Assembly (NCBI GenBank): GCA_965116355.1
Contig: OZ220679.1
Location: forward strand, 496,001-560,000
Origin: UBA1127 sp965116355
Lineage (GTDB): Bacteria > Chloroflexota > Dehalococcoidia > Lucifugimonadales > UBA1127
Length of the DNA: 64,000 nucleotides
Direction: 5' to 3'
The position numbers were made by a program, and so were the translations under genes. A model generated the notes under the pieces. It was not told where the DNA came from. It saw only the letters and a program-made list of their open reading frames with translations, and ran no database searches. Below are positions 40,516-49,853 of the stretch, piece by piece (position 1 is the stretch's first letter; each line of letters begins with the position of its first letter).

Positions 40516-41904
40516 GTGCCCACATACGACGTTGTCATCATCGGCGCGGGCCCTGGGGGCTACGTGGCCGCGTTGCGCGCGTCGCAGCTCGGCATGAAGG
40601 CCGCCGTGGTCGAGCGCGACAACGTCGGCGGGACGTGCCTGAACTGGGGCTGCATCCCAAGCAAGGCGCTGATTAGGAATGCCGAGGTAGTGAGCCTCTT
40701 CAAAAATGCGAAGCAATGGGGCGTGACCCTCGACGGAATGCAGGTGGACTTTGGCGCTGCTATCGACCGGAGCCGGGGCGTGGTCGACCGGATGACGCGT
40801 GGCGTCAACTTCCTGTTCCGCAAGAACGGCGTCGACGTGATCAGCGGGCAAGCGAAGCTACTGGACGCCCACACGGTGGCCGTCGAGGGCGCGGACGGGC
40901 CGCTGGAGGCCAGGGCCGTCATCATCGCGACGGGGGCGCGGCCGCGGTCGCTGCCGGGCCTGGACGTGGACGGCGAGCTGGTAATGACTAGCAGGGAGGC
41001 GTTGGAGGCGCGAAACATGCCCGCGAGCGCTGTGTTCGTCGGCGGCGGCGCCATCGGCTGCGAGCTGGCGTTTGTCTACAACGCATACGGCGTCGATACC
41101 ACCATCGTCGAGGCGCTGCCGCGGCTTTTGCCGCTGGAGGACGCGGAGGTGAGCGCGGAGGTGGAGCGCGTCTTCGGGCGTCAGGGCATCCACTGCAGGC
41201 CAGGGACGCACCTTGTGGGCATGCGGCGCGAGGGCGATCAGGCCGTGCTGACGGTGTTCACCGCGGATTCGGAGGGCGAAGAAGAGATGATCACAGACCG
41301 CGTGGTCGTGGCCGTGGGCGTGCAGGGCAACGTCGAGGGGCTGGGGCTGGAGGAGGCCGGCGTCGCGAGGGACCGGGGCTTCATCACCGTCGACGAGCAC
41401 CTGCAGACGACGGCCAAAGGTGTCTACGCCATCGGCGACGTCAACGGACTCATGCCGCTGGCGCACGTGGCCTCGGCGCAGGGCGTGTACGTCGTCGAGC
41501 AGCTTGCTGGACGGAACCCCGCGCCGCTTGACTATGGGCTGATGCCCAGGGCCGTCTACTGCCAGCCGCAAGTGGCGAGCTTCGGCATGACGGAGCAGGA
41601 CGCGCGCGACGCCGGGCTGCCGGTGCGAGTGGGCAAGTTCCCCTTCCGGCCCAACGGCAAGGCCCTTGGCGCCGCCGACTACGAGGGCTTCGTCAAGCTG
41701 GTCGTCGAGGAGGGCACCGAGCGAATCCTTGGCGCGCACATGGTGGGGCCGGAGGTGACGGAGCTGCTGGGCGAGCTCTCCCTGAACCGGCAGCTCGAGG
41801 GCACGGCGCGCGAGCTGGGCATGATGGTGCACGCGCATCCGAGCCTCTCCGAGGTAGTCAAGGAGGCGGCGCTGGCGGCCGTCGGCGAGGCGCTGCATGG
41901 ATAG
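40516..41904 (+). CDS. lpdA: Dihydrolipoyl dehydrogenase (E3)
   Basis: 462 residues. FAD site VVIIGAGPGGYVAALRASQL, redox-active disulfide in GGTCLNWGCIPSKALI near 38-53, NAD site VFVGGGAIGCELAFVYNAYG, second FAD motif GVYAIGDVNGLMPLAHVASA, and the catalytic His-Glu pair in HAHPSLSE. Re-oxidises dihydrolipoyl groups of 2-oxoacid dehydrogenase complexes. GTG start after GGAGGAGA. The E2 gene follows; no E1 is in the window. Confidence 0.93.
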   Translation: MPTYDVVIIGAGPGGYVAALRASQLGMKAAVVERDNVGGTCLNWGCIPSKALIRNAEVVSLFKNAKQWGVTLDGMQVDFGAAIDRSRGVVDRMTRGVNFLFRKNGVDVISGQAKLLDAHTVAVEGADGPLEARAVIIATGARPRSLPGLDVDGELVMTSREALEARNMPASAVFVGGGAIGCELAFVYNAYGVDTTIVEALPRLLPLEDAEVSAEVERVFGRQGIHCRPGTHLVGMRREGDQAVLTVFTADSEGEEEMITDRVVVAVGVQGNVEGLGLEEAGVARDRGFITVDEHLQTTAKGVYAIGDVNGLMPLAHVASAQGVYVVEQLAGRNPAPLDYGLMPRAVYCQPQVASFGMTEQDARDAGLPVRVGKFPFRPNGKALGAADYEGFVKLVVEEGTERILGAHMVGPEVTELLGELSLNRQLEGTARELGMMVHAHPSLSEVVKEAALAAVGEALHG

Positions 41905-41923
41905 GATAGGGTAGGCTGGCCGA

Positions 41924-41946
41924 TCGCCTTGAGCCTGTCGAAAGGT
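41924..41946. repeat. Dispersed palindromic repeat, diverged copy
   Basis: TCGCCTTGAGCCTGTCGAAA followed by GGT, between lpdA and the E2 gene. It shares the CCT-GAGC-TTGTCGAA core with the copies at 4.2 and 55.4 kb. Confidence 0.5.
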
Positions 41947-42028
41947 CTCCTGAATGGCAGGCCCCATTTGCCGCTGTGATAGAATCGGGGCGCCCGCGAA
42001 CGGGCTACTTCCCCGCAAGGAGAACGCA

Positions 42029-43249
42029 TTGGCCATCTCTGTCCTCATGCCCCGCATGGGCTATGACACGCAAGAGGCCATCGTCGTCAAGTGGCTGAAG
42101 GCCGAGGGTGATCACGTAAACCTGGGCGAGGACATCGCGGAGATCGAGACGGACAAGGCAATTGTGCCGATGCCGTCCGGGGCGACCGGCACGCTGCTCA
42201 AGCAGGTCGCCGCGGAAGGCGAAACGGTCCCCGTAGGGCAACTTCTCGCCATCATCGGTCAGCCCGGCGAGGAGATTGCGCAGCTCCTGGCCGGCGCGGC
42301 TCCCATGGCCAAGCCGGTCGTGGCGCAACCGGCGGCTGCCGGCGCGCCGGCACCTTCGCCCGCAGCAGCTGCTCCCTCCCCCGAGGGCGTGCGAGCGTCG
42401 CCGATCGCACGGAAGCTGGCGGCCGACCGGGGCGTCGACCTGGCGCTCGTGGTGGGGACAGGACCGAACGGGCGGATCACCGAGGCGGACGTCGCAAACT
42501 TCGCGGAACAGATGGCCTCGGCGGCAGGCGAGCCCGAGGTCGAGACTCACGCAGAGATAGTGCCGTTGAGCCGGATGCGGCAAGCCATCGCGCGGCTGAC
42601 GGCCCGGAGCAAGACCGAGATCCCCCACTTCTACATGGCGATCGAGGTCTCGGTGGATGCGGCGCTGGCGCTTCGGAGCGAGGTCAACCCCAGGCTGCAG
42701 GCGCAGAACGTGCGCATCAGCGTCCATGACATGGTGGTCAAGGCGTGCGCGCTGGCGCTGCAGAAACACCCCACGCTGAACTCAAGTTTCAAGGGCGACG
42801 CGCTGGAGTATCACTCGTCGGTGAACATCGGCGTGGTCATTGACATGGACCAGGAGGGAATCATCGTCCCGGCGCTTCTGGACTGCCAGGACAAGTCGAT
42901 CCTGCAGCTCTCCACGGAGGGGCGCGATTTGGTGCGGCGAGCGAAGGAGAACGCGCTGCGCCCCGAGGAGCTCACGGGCGGAACGTTCAGCATCAGCAAC
43001 CTCGGCAGCCTGGGGGTGAGCACGTTCTCGGCGGTAGTGCATCCGCCGAACGCGGCCATCCTCGCCGTGGGGGCCATCCGCAAGGAGGCAGTGGTCCGCG
43101 GCGACGAGATCGTCGTGGGGCAGATGATGAACCTGACCGTCTCCGTCGACCACCGCATCGAGGACGGGGTGACGGCGGCCAAGTTCCTCGGCGAGCTCAA
43201 GCGGCTGCTGGAGCGGCCGCAGGAGCTGCTGCCTGAGGAGCTGCGGTAG
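42029..43249 (+). CDS. 2-oxoacid dehydrogenase complex E2 (dihydrolipoamide acyltransferase)
   Basis: 406 residues. A lipoyl domain (1-80) with the lipoylated Lys in EIETDKAIV near 42-50; an Ala/Pro linker; a peripheral-subunit-binding domain ASPIARKLAADRGVDLALV with GTGPNGRITEADV near 130-160; and the catalytic domain ending VDHRIEDGVTAAKFLGEL, which holds the His-x3-Asp-Gly active site. TTG start at 42029 after AAGGAG. The acyl specificity (pyruvate, acetoin, branched chain) is unresolved because no E1 is adjacent. Confidence 0.92.
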   Translation: MAISVLMPRMGYDTQEAIVVKWLKAEGDHVNLGEDIAEIETDKAIVPMPSGATGTLLKQVAAEGETVPVGQLLAIIGQPGEEIAQLLAGAAPMAKPVVAQPAAAGAPAPSPAAAAPSPEGVRASPIARKLAADRGVDLALVVGTGPNGRITEADVANFAEQMASAAGEPEVETHAEIVPLSRMRQAIARLTARSKTEIPHFYMAIEVSVDAALALRSEVNPRLQAQNVRISVHDMVVKACALALQKHPTLNSSFKGDALEYHSSVNIGVVIDMDQEGIIVPALLDCQDKSILQLSTEGRDLVRRAKENALRPEELTGGTFSISNLGSLGVSTFSAVVHPPNAAILAVGAIRKEAVVRGDEIVVGQMMNLTVSVDHRIEDGVTAAKFLGELKRLLERPQELLPEELR

Positions 43250-43263
43250 CGGAAGTCAAATCT

Positions 43264-43288
43264 GTTCGCCCTTAGCTTGTCGAAGGGT
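43264..43288. repeat. Dispersed palindromic repeat, copy
   Basis: GTTCGCCCTTAGCTTGTCGA followed by AGGGT, between the E2 and TPP-enzyme genes. The only change in the core from the 4.2-kb copy is TGAGC to TTAGC. Confidence 0.65.
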
Positions 43289-43347
43289 TCACCGAACGGA
43301 TTTGGCCTGGGAGCTTTACACCATACAAATCAAACTGGAGGTGACCC

Positions 43348-44982
43348 TTGGCCCGCATGATGGGAGGAAGGGCGGTGATCGAGTCCCTGATGGCGCAGGG
43401 CGTGGACACCGCCTTCGGCATCATCTCCGTGCACATGATGTCCGTATACGATGCGCTGTACGACGTGCAGGACAAGTTCCGCTTCATCAGCGCCCGTCAC
43501 GAGCAGGCCGCGGCGTACGAGGCCGACGGCTACGCCCGGGCCACCGGGAAGCCCGGCGTCTGCTTCACGAGCACGGGCCCCGGCGCGGCGAACACGCTGG
43601 GCGCCCTCGGCGAGGCGTGGTCGGCGTCATCGCCGGTGCTGCAGGTGACGAGCAATGTCGACCTTGCGCTGGTGGACAAGGGTCTCGGCTTCCTGCACGA
43701 ACCGTACAAGCAGCAGCAGATGTTCGAGTCCGTGACGCGGTGGACGGCTATGCCGAGAACGCACCAGGAGATCTCGCAGACGCTGCTGGACGCCTTCACG
43801 CGCTTCCAGACGATGCGGCCGGGGCCCATCGAGATTGAGGTTCCGACGGACATCCTCCACTCGGAGGCCGACGTTGAGGTGCTGGGCCGTCGGGAGAACA
43901 CCAGGCCTGCGCCCGACCCCTTGGCCATCGAGCGCGCTGCGGAGACGTTGGCGGGTCGTAAGCGCATCGTCATCTGGGCAGGCGGCGGCGTGATCTCGGC
44001 CGAGGCGTCGGCGCAGCTCCGGGCGCTCGCCGAGCGGCTGGGCGCGGTGGTGGTGACGACGTATGGCGGCAAAGGCGCGTTCCCGGCCGATCACCCGCAG
44101 TACGCGGGCGTGACGTGGGGAGGGCGCGGGCCGTACGGGCCCAACCCCATCCAGAAGTACCTGCCGGACGCCGATGCCGTCATCATCGTGGGCAGCCGCA
44201 TGCCGTACCACATGACGAAGATGGTGGGCATACAGCTGCCGGAGACCATCGTGCAGATCGACATCGACGGCGACGAGCTTGGCAAAAACTACCCGGTCAC
44301 GGCGGGTGTGATGGGCGACGCAGCGCTCGCTTTGGAACAGCTCATCACGGCGCTGCCCGACTCGGCGGGCGGCGGCGATGGCACGGGCGAGGCGGCGGAG
44401 CTGCGCAGGCAGTTGCGCGAGGCGTTCGCGGCCAGCGAGCCCAACCAGCAGCGCACGCTCGACGCGGTGCGGCGCGTGATCCCCCGGGACGCCATCGTCG
44501 TGGCTGACGCGACGCTGCCGGCGTACTCGGCCGTGCAGGCGTTTCCGGTGTACGAACCGCGCACGTACATGGGTCCGCATGGGTGGGCGGACATCGGCTT
44601 TGGGTTTCCGGCGTCGCTGGGTGCGGCGGTCGGCCGGCCGGACGTGCCGGTTGTGCTGTTCAGCGGCGACGGCGGGTTCCAGCTAAACCTGCAGGAGCTC
44701 GGGACGGCTGCTCAGTACGACATACCGCTGACGGCCATCGTCTGGAACAACAGCTCGTGGGGTGTGCTGCGGGGACAGCAGCGGACGCTGTTCAAGGAGC
44801 GCTACATGGCGTCGGAGCTTGTGAACCCGGACTTCGTGCGGCTGGCCGAGTCGTACGGGCTGCCCGCGACGCGCGTCGGCACTCTGGCCGAGCTGGAGAC
44901 GACGCTGGACGCGGCCATCAAGAGCCGGAGGTTTCACCTGATCGACGTGTCGATGCCGGAGGACTTTGCCGGGTTCCGGTAG
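43348..44982 (+). CDS. Thiamine-pyrophosphate enzyme, acetolactate synthase-like
   Basis: 544 residues in the three-domain order of the acetolactate synthase/oxalyl-CoA decarboxylase group. N-terminal Pyr domain with the catalytic Glu in ARHEQAAAYEADGYARATG near 50-68; central domain RIVIWAGGGVISAEAS; C-terminal PP domain with GDGGFQLNLQELGTAAQYD then WNNSSWGVLRGQQ. TTG start at 43348 after GGAGGTG. No small regulatory subunit (ilvN) is adjacent, so a catabolic or other role is as likely as branched-chain synthesis. It follows the E2 gene. Confidence 0.85.
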   Translation: MARMMGGRAVIESLMAQGVDTAFGIISVHMMSVYDALYDVQDKFRFISARHEQAAAYEADGYARATGKPGVCFTSTGPGAANTLGALGEAWSASSPVLQVTSNVDLALVDKGLGFLHEPYKQQQMFESVTRWTAMPRTHQEISQTLLDAFTRFQTMRPGPIEIEVPTDILHSEADVEVLGRRENTRPAPDPLAIERAAETLAGRKRIVIWAGGGVISAEASAQLRALAERLGAVVVTTYGGKGAFPADHPQYAGVTWGGRGPYGPNPIQKYLPDADAVIIVGSRMPYHMTKMVGIQLPETIVQIDIDGDELGKNYPVTAGVMGDAALALEQLITALPDSAGGGDGTGEAAELRRQLREAFAASEPNQQRTLDAVRRVIPRDAIVVADATLPAYSAVQAFPVYEPRTYMGPHGWADIGFGFPASLGAAVGRPDVPVVLFSGDGGFQLNLQELGTAAQYDIPLTAIVWNNSSWGVLRGQQRTLFKERYMASELVNPDFVRLAESYGLPATRVGTLAELETTLDAAIKSRRFHLIDVSMPEDFAGFR

Positions 44983-44985
44983 GGG

Positions 44986-45759
44986 TCAAATGCCCATGAT
45001 GCTGTAGCCGGCGTCTACGTGCAGCACCGTGCCGGTGACGCCGGACGAGAGGTCGCTGCACAGAAACAGAGCGGCTCCACCCACGTCTTCGTGCGTGATG
45101 TTGCGCGCCATTGGCGCCCGCTCCTGGTGGATGCGCTTCATGTCCCGGTACCCGGAGATCACCCTAGACGAGAGTGTGTCCAGCGGGCCGGCGGAGATGG
45201 CGTTCACGCGTATGCCCGCAGGGCCGTACTCGGCCGCGAGCTGCTTTACCGAGTTCTCCAACGCGGCTTTGGCGACGCCCATGACGTTGTACCCCGGAAA
45301 GACCTTCTCCGCTGCGAGGAAGGTCATCGCGATCACGGCCCCGCCGTCGGTCATGAGGGGCGCGGCGTGGCGCACCATCGGGATGAGTGAAAATGCGCTG
45401 ACGTCCAGAGCAAGGCGGAATCCTTCGCGGTCCGTCTTGGAGAACTCGCCCCCCAGGTCCTCGCGGTTGGCGAAGGCAATGCTGTGCACCACGATGGAGA
45501 GGGTGCCGAGGGTGTCGCCAACCTCCCGGAAAAGCCGCGCAACTTCCTCGTCAACGGCCATGTCGCACTGGTAGAGCCGCGCATCGCCCAACTCAGCGGC
45601 GAGGGCTTGCACAGGCTCCTTGAGGCGCTCGTTCTGGTAAGCGAGGGCGACGTTGGCTCCCGCCTCGTGAAGCGCTCTGGCTATCGCCCACGCGATGCTG
45701 CGCTGGTTGGCGACGCCGAAGACGAGGGCGTTCTTGCCGGTGAGGTCGATCGAATACAT
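44986..45759 (-). CDS. fabI: Enoyl-[acyl-carrier-protein] reductase FabI
   Basis: 257-residue short-chain dehydrogenase. NAD site LVFGVANQRSIAWAIARALH, HSIAFANREDLGG, and the catalytic Tyr-x6-Lys in PGYNVMGVAKAALE, with SAGPLDTLSS and DVGGAALFLCSDLSSGVTG. Reduces the enoyl-ACP double bond in the last step of fatty acid elongation. Convergent with the TPP enzyme (three bases between stops). ATG at 45759 follows GGAGGCGCC. Confidence 0.93.
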   Translation of the reverse strand: MYSIDLTGKNALVFGVANQRSIAWAIARALHEAGANVALAYQNERLKEPVQALAAELGDARLYQCDMAVDEEVARLFREVGDTLGTLSIVVHSIAFANREDLGGEFSKTDREGFRLALDVSAFSLIPMVRHAAPLMTDGGAVIAMTFLAAEKVFPGYNVMGVAKAALENSVKQLAAEYGPAGIRVNAISAGPLDTLSSRVISGYRDMKRIHQERAPMARNITHEDVGGAALFLCSDLSSGVTGTVLHVDAGYSIMGI

Positions 45760-45850
45760 GGCGCCTCCATGGAGCGGGATTTCCGGTCTTGCGCCTGAAA
45801 GGATAGCACACGCCGGGGGAGGAAACGCATGGGCGATTGCCGTATCACGC

Positions 45851-46435
45851 CTACGATTCGCCCGAGATGACGACGTCGGCGCGCTCCTTGACGCGCATGT
45901 GGTCGATGTACCAGTTGAAGCCGACGGCCCAGCGCTCGACCCAGATGGGGTTGTCCGGCCGCTTCGCCAGTCTAGCCGAGCGCTCGCCGGGAGGCGCGTC
46001 GACGTAGACGGTGAGGTCGTATACGTCCATGAGCTCCGGGCGCATGGAGTAGAGACCGTCGATCAAAACGATTCCCTCGGGGGCTACGTCCACCCAATCG
46101 CCGCGCTGGCCGGTGTTCCAGTCGTAGAGCCTGTAGCGGCCGGACTCGCCGCGGCGGAGGGGACGGAGCACCTGCGCGTCGAGGGAGCGCCAGTCGACGT
46201 GCTGCTCGTAACACTCCTCGGGCGAGAGTCCGTCCGGCGGGTCGACGCCGACGTCGCTGTAAAAGAACTCGAGGTCCACAACCTGGCTGTCCGGGAGGAG
46301 GCCGTTCAAAGTACGGGAGAGGGTGGACTTGCCGGCGCCGCTGGGACCGTCAATGGCGACCATGGTGAGCGGCGACCGGGATGCGAGCGTCGTGATCAAC
46401 GCAACCAACTCCTGCAACGCCAGGGCAATGGCCAC
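45851..46435 (-). CDS. Uridine kinase-like P-loop kinase
   Basis: 194 residues. Walker A AIDGPSGAGKSTLSRTL near 29-45, VVDLEFFYSDVGVDPPDG where the DxxxFY substrate motif lies, GIVLIDGLYSMRPELMDVYD (DG-Y of the uridine kinase/phosphoribulokinase superfamily), and lid residues RLAKRPDNPIW. The substrate is unknown. GTG at 46435 has GGAG six bases upstream; TTG at 46441 is an alternative. Downstream of cysM on the same strand. Confidence 0.8.
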   Translation of the reverse strand: MAIALALQELVALITTLASRSPLTMVAIDGPSGAGKSTLSRTLNGLLPDSQVVDLEFFYSDVGVDPPDGLSPEECYEQHVDWRSLDAQVLRPLRRGESGRYRLYDWNTGQRGDWVDVAPEGIVLIDGLYSMRPELMDVYDLTVYVDAPPGERSARLAKRPDNPIWVERWAVGFNWYIDHMRVKERADVVISGES

Positions 46436-46463
46436 AATCAACTCCGTTCCGGTGCAAATGTCA

Positions 46464-47396
46464 CTACCACCAAGCGACGTCGTCGGGTGCGCCCTTGGGG
46501 CGGTCCGGCGGCGGCATCCATGGGAAGGCGGTGAGGTACTTCCAGCCGTGGTCGGCGAAGACCATTACGACGTTGCCCGACTCCATGCCTGCCGCGACGC
46601 GTCGGGCGGCATGGAAGACTGCACCCGAGGAAATGCCAGCGAAGATGCCCTCGGCCTCCACGAGGCGGCGGACAGCTTCGAATGCCGAGGCGCTGTCGAC
46701 CATGAACCGGCGGTCGAGCAGCGACATGTCGAGCAGGGGCGGGATGTAGCCCTCCTCCAGGCTGCGGAGGCCCTGCAGGCGCTCGCCGAAGTGGGGTTCG
46801 ACGCCGACGACGACCGTGCGCGGGTTGCGCTCTTTCAGGCGGCGGCCCGCGCCGGTGACGGTGCCGCCCGTGCCGATGCCCGCGATGAAGGCGTCGACCT
46901 GCGGCAGGACATCGAGAATCTCCCGCCCCGTGCCCTCGTAGTGGGCGCTGACGTTCACCGGGCTGGCAAACTGCTGGGCGAACCACCAGCCGTTCTCCCT
47001 CGCCAGTCGTTGCGCCTCCTCGATGGGGCCGAGCATGCCGGAGCGGGGCTCGGCCCAGAGGATCTCGACGCCGTAGAGCTCCAGCAACTCCGGGATGCCG
47101 GGAGCGACCTGCGGCGGCACGACTGCGTGCATGGCGTAGCCGCGATGCTTGGCGCAGGCGGCGAGCGCGAGGGCCATGTTGCCGGTGCTCGCCTCCACGA
47201 TGGTCTGGCCGGGCGTGAGCTCACCGCGCTCCTCGGCGGCCTGGATGATGCGGAGGGCGACGCGGTCCTTGATGCTGCCGCTGGGGTTGTTGCCCTCCAG
47301 TTTGGCAAAGAAGCGCACGCCGGGCTTGGGGCTGGAGTTGGCCAGCTCCACCAGCGGTGTGCCTCCGACAGCGGAGAAGTAGTCGAGTCCGCTCAT
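46464..47396 (-). CDS. cysM: Cysteine synthase (CysM/CysK family)
   Basis: 310 residues, fold-type II PLP enzyme. PLP Lys in NNPSGSIKDRVALRII near 36-51, substrate loop EASTGNMALALAACA near 68-82, phosphate loop GTGGTVTGAGRRLKERNP, and ISSGAV. Makes cysteine from O-acetylserine (or O-phosphoserine) and sulfide or thiosulfate. The tail FADHGWKYLTAFPW resembles CysM/thiosulfate types. ATG at 47396. Upstream of the kinase gene. Confidence 0.9.
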   Translation of the reverse strand: MSGLDYFSAVGGTPLVELANSSPKPGVRFFAKLEGNNPSGSIKDRVALRIIQAAEERGELTPGQTIVEASTGNMALALAACAKHRGYAMHAVVPPQVAPGIPELLELYGVEILWAEPRSGMLGPIEEAQRLARENGWWFAQQFASPVNVSAHYEGTGREILDVLPQVDAFIAGIGTGGTVTGAGRRLKERNPRTVVVGVEPHFGERLQGLRSLEEGYIPPLLDMSLLDRRFMVDSASAFEAVRRLVEAEGIFAGISSGAVFHAARRVAAGMESGNVVMVFADHGWKYLTAFPWMPPPDRPKGAPDDVAWW

Positions 47397-47471
47397 GGCC
47401 TCCTCGAATTCCCGTGTTCGTATGGTAATGGTAGCGGTCTTTGGGCAAGCGCGTCACGCTCTCGCGCGCGC

Positions 47472-47500
47472 TTGACACGCCCATTGCGCGAGAATATGTT
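47472..47500 (+). promoter_or_regulatory. Sigma70-type promoter of the VOC gene
   Basis: TTGACA (47472-47477), a 17-base spacer and TATGTT (47495-47500), 38 bases before the ATG at 47538. Confidence 0.55.
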
Positions 47501-47537
47501 GCTTCAAACGGCATAGTACGCAGGGAGGAGGCAGGCA

Positions 47538-47906
47538 ATGGCCATTTCTCTGAACCACACCATCGTTCCGGCACACGACAAAGAGGCCTCGGCCAAGCAC
47601 ATCGCGCACATCCTCGGGTTGAAGTACGAGGGCGCGATGGGGCACTTTGCGCCGGTCCGGGTGGACGAGAAGTTCGTGCTGGACTTCGACAACCGGGAGA
47701 GCTTCGAGTCGCACCACTATGCGTTCCAGGTGAGCGAGGACGAGTTCGACCAGATCTACGGACGCATCCAGGAAGAGGGCATCGTCTACGGCAGCCTGCC
47801 GGGCTCGCAGGACGACATGCAGATCAACCACCGCCGAGGCGGGCGGGGGCTGTACTGGAAGGACGCCAACGGGCACAGCTGGGAGATCCTGACAGTCTCT
47901 TCCTAG
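47538..47906 (+). CDS. VOC superfamily (glyoxalase/bleomycin-resistance-like) protein
   Basis: 122 residues, one VOC domain of paired beta-alpha-beta-beta-beta units: ISLNHTIVPAHDKEASAKHI, then HHYAFQVSEDEFDQIYGRIQ, and RGGRGLYWKDANGHSWEILT. His7, His59 and Glu118 are placed as metal ligands. The GLYWKDANGHSWEI ending is typical of dioxygenase-like VOC proteins. The substrate is unknown. ATG at 47538 after GGGAGGAGGCAGGCA; it has its own promoter. Confidence 0.8.
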   Translation: MAISLNHTIVPAHDKEASAKHIAHILGLKYEGAMGHFAPVRVDEKFVLDFDNRESFESHHYAFQVSEDEFDQIYGRIQEEGIVYGSLPGSQDDMQINHRRGGRGLYWKDANGHSWEILTVSS

Positions 47907-48024
47907 AGCTAAATGAGGTTGCCTGCGCCTCAGGCGCTAGCGCGGAAATCGTCGGTTCTTGAAGGAACGCGCAAGCCGAGTCGCGGATTCCGCAGGATTG
48001 GTTGCCAACAAACGGGAATATCCC

Positions 48025-48053
48025 TTGACATTCTTGCATGTCGGTATTAGCAT
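48025..48053 (+). promoter_or_regulatory. Sigma70-type promoter of the Rieske oxygenase gene
   Basis: TTGACA (48025-48030), a 17-base spacer and TAGCAT (48048-48053), about 50 bases before the ATG. Confidence 0.5.
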
Positions 48054-48101
48054 CTGCCAAACTGCCCCCAGTGTCTCAAAGCGAGAAGGAGGAGAAAGGT
48101 C

Positions 48102-49457
48102 ATGCTCACAAGAGACGACAACGAGCTGCTTACCAACATCGAGCGGGGCACTCCAATGGGCGAAGTGTTCCGCCGCTTCTGGATTCCTGCCCTGTTGGCG
48201 GAAGAGTTGCCCGGCCCGGACAGCGACCCGATTGAAGTGCGCCTCATGGCCGAAGACCTGGTGGCCTTCCGCGACAGCGACGGCCGCCCCGGCCTGATGG
48301 ACAAGTACTGCCCGCACCGCGGCGCGTCGCTGTTCTTCGGACGAAACGAGGAGTGCGGCATCCGCTGCGTGTACCACGGCTGGAAGTTCGACGTGGACGG
48401 CAACTGCACGGACATGCCGAACGCGCCGGAGGGCGAGACGTTCAAGGACAAGATCAAGATCCGCGCCTACCCGTGCGTGGAGGCCGGCCACATCATCTGG
48501 ACGTACATGGGCCCGGCGGAGAACAAGCCGCCCTTCCCGGAGTTCGAGTGGACGAAGATGCCGAAGAGCCATGTCTACGTCCGCAAGTTCCTCATGCGCT
48601 GCAACTACCTGCAGGCCATGGAAGGCGACTACGACCCCGGCCACGGTCCGTTCCTGCACACAGTGCTGGACGGCGGGCCGCAGGTGCCGCAGTTCAACGT
48701 CAACCTGAACCTCAGCCGCCTTCGCGAGACGCCTGAGAACGAGCCTTTCCCGAACGCGGTCGGCCCGCGGCGGCAGACGGAGCAGGACAAGGAGAACTGG
48801 GGCTACGTCGAGAACTCCGACTCCGGCCTGCTCTTCGTCCGGTCGGGCGAGCGGCCTGACGGCAAGAAGTTCGCCAGCGTGTCGCCGTGGATGGCGCCCA
48901 TCTTCCCGACGGCGGGAACGACTGCCGGCCCCGACACCTTCTCTTCCAACATCCGCATCCCCATCGACAATGAGAACCTCTACTTCTACCGGGTGCGCTG
49001 GGCCTACGACCCGATCCCCGAGGCCGAGCTTGAGCACTACAAGAACGACGGCTGGTACTTCCCTGACCTGATTCCGGGCACCTTTGAGCCCGTCAAGAAC
49101 GTCAGGAACCACTACCAGATCGACCGCAACATGCAGCGGTACTTCAACTACTCCGGCCTGAGCTGCTTCCCGCTTCAGGACATCGCCATGATGGAGGACC
49201 AGTGGGGAGCGGTGGCCGACCGCACGCAGGAGCACCTGACCAGTTCGGACTTCATGATCATCGCCGTGCGGAGGCGCCTGCTGAAGATGGCGCGGAACAT
49301 GATGGAGGGTGAGGAGCCGACGGAGCCCTGGAAGCCAGCGGCCTACTCCTTCCACCGCGCCGCCGTGCTGAAGGACAGCGGGACCGTTGAGGACGCGCTG
49401 AACGAGGCGAAGGCCATCGCCACGTCGCAGCACCTCACGGAGAAGATTGCCGTCTAA
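48102..49457 (+). CDS. Rieske-type aromatic ring-hydroxylating oxygenase, alpha subunit
   Basis: 451 residues, of the phthalate 4,5-dioxygenase/vanillate demethylase type. Rieske 2Fe-2S ligands are Cys70-x-His72 (CPHRGA) and Cys89-x2-His92 (CVYHGW). The mononuclear iron site is in MEGDYDPGHGPFLHT (Asp and two His). Oxygenases of this kind hydroxylate or demethylate aromatic acids using electrons from a reductase, which is not adjacent. ATG at 48102 follows AAGGAGGAGAAAGGTC. Followed by a small hypothetical gene and a terminator. Confidence 0.87.
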   Translation: MLTRDDNELLTNIERGTPMGEVFRRFWIPALLAEELPGPDSDPIEVRLMAEDLVAFRDSDGRPGLMDKYCPHRGASLFFGRNEECGIRCVYHGWKFDVDGNCTDMPNAPEGETFKDKIKIRAYPCVEAGHIIWTYMGPAENKPPFPEFEWTKMPKSHVYVRKFLMRCNYLQAMEGDYDPGHGPFLHTVLDGGPQVPQFNVNLNLSRLRETPENEPFPNAVGPRRQTEQDKENWGYVENSDSGLLFVRSGERPDGKKFASVSPWMAPIFPTAGTTAGPDTFSSNIRIPIDNENLYFYRVRWAYDPIPEAELEHYKNDGWYFPDLIPGTFEPVKNVRNHYQIDRNMQRYFNYSGLSCFPLQDIAMMEDQWGAVADRTQEHLTSSDFMIIAVRRRLLKMARNMMEGEEPTEPWKPAAYSFHRAAVLKDSGTVEDALNEAKAIATSQHLTEKIAV

Positions 49458-49537
49458 CTCCGGCAGACGCGCAGACCCAGGGAAACTACGCGACGCCCAG
49501 CCCGAATGGGCTGGGCGTCAGCACGGGAGAGGTTACC

Positions 49538-49747
49538 ATGGCAGTGGAAGAAGAACAGATCGTACAGTGGGAGGGGCCCAAGGGCACGGCCGAGATCATT
49601 GAGATATGGGACGGCGGCCGGCTGATCGGGTTCGAGGTCCGCAGCGAAGGCAAAGCGGTGAAGTGCTCCAACATCGGCGAGGCGTACATCGAGTTGGGCG
49701 AACAGACCGGCTTGGAGGTCCAGGGGCAGGGCCGCAAGTACGCGTAG
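49538..49747 (+). CDS. Small hypothetical protein downstream of the Rieske gene
   Basis: 69 residues, acidic, soluble: VQWEGPKGTAEIIEIWDGGR and LIGFEVRSEGKAVKCSNIGE suggest a small beta-rich domain with one Cys. ATG at 49538 after GAGAGG. It lies 80 bases after the oxygenase and before a strong terminator, so the two are probably cotranscribed. No family recognised. Confidence 0.55.
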   Translation: MAVEEEQIVQWEGPKGTAEIIEIWDGGRLIGFEVRSEGKAVKCSNIGEAYIELGEQTGLEVQGQGRKYA

Positions 49748-49780
49748 CCCCGTCGCCGCCGCAACAGCGACCAAGCATCC

Positions 49781-49825
49781 AAAAGAAGAGGCGCCCGCAG
49801 TGAGTGCGGGCGCCTCTCTTCTTTT
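49781..49825. terminator. Bidirectional intrinsic terminator
   Basis: AAAAGAAGAG plus GCGCCCGCA pairs with TGCGGGCGC plus CTCTCTTCTTTT with one two-base bulge, between the Rieske unit and the convergent MFS gene. Confidence 0.85.
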
Positions 49826-49853
49826 CGCACATGGGAGGGGAACCGAAGGATGG

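Noticed and set aside
47937..49433. 498-codon minus-strand open frame antisense to the Rieske oxygenase
   Set aside because: The oxygenase has all metal motifs and a good ribosome site; the antisense translation is low-complexity and Val/Arg-rich.
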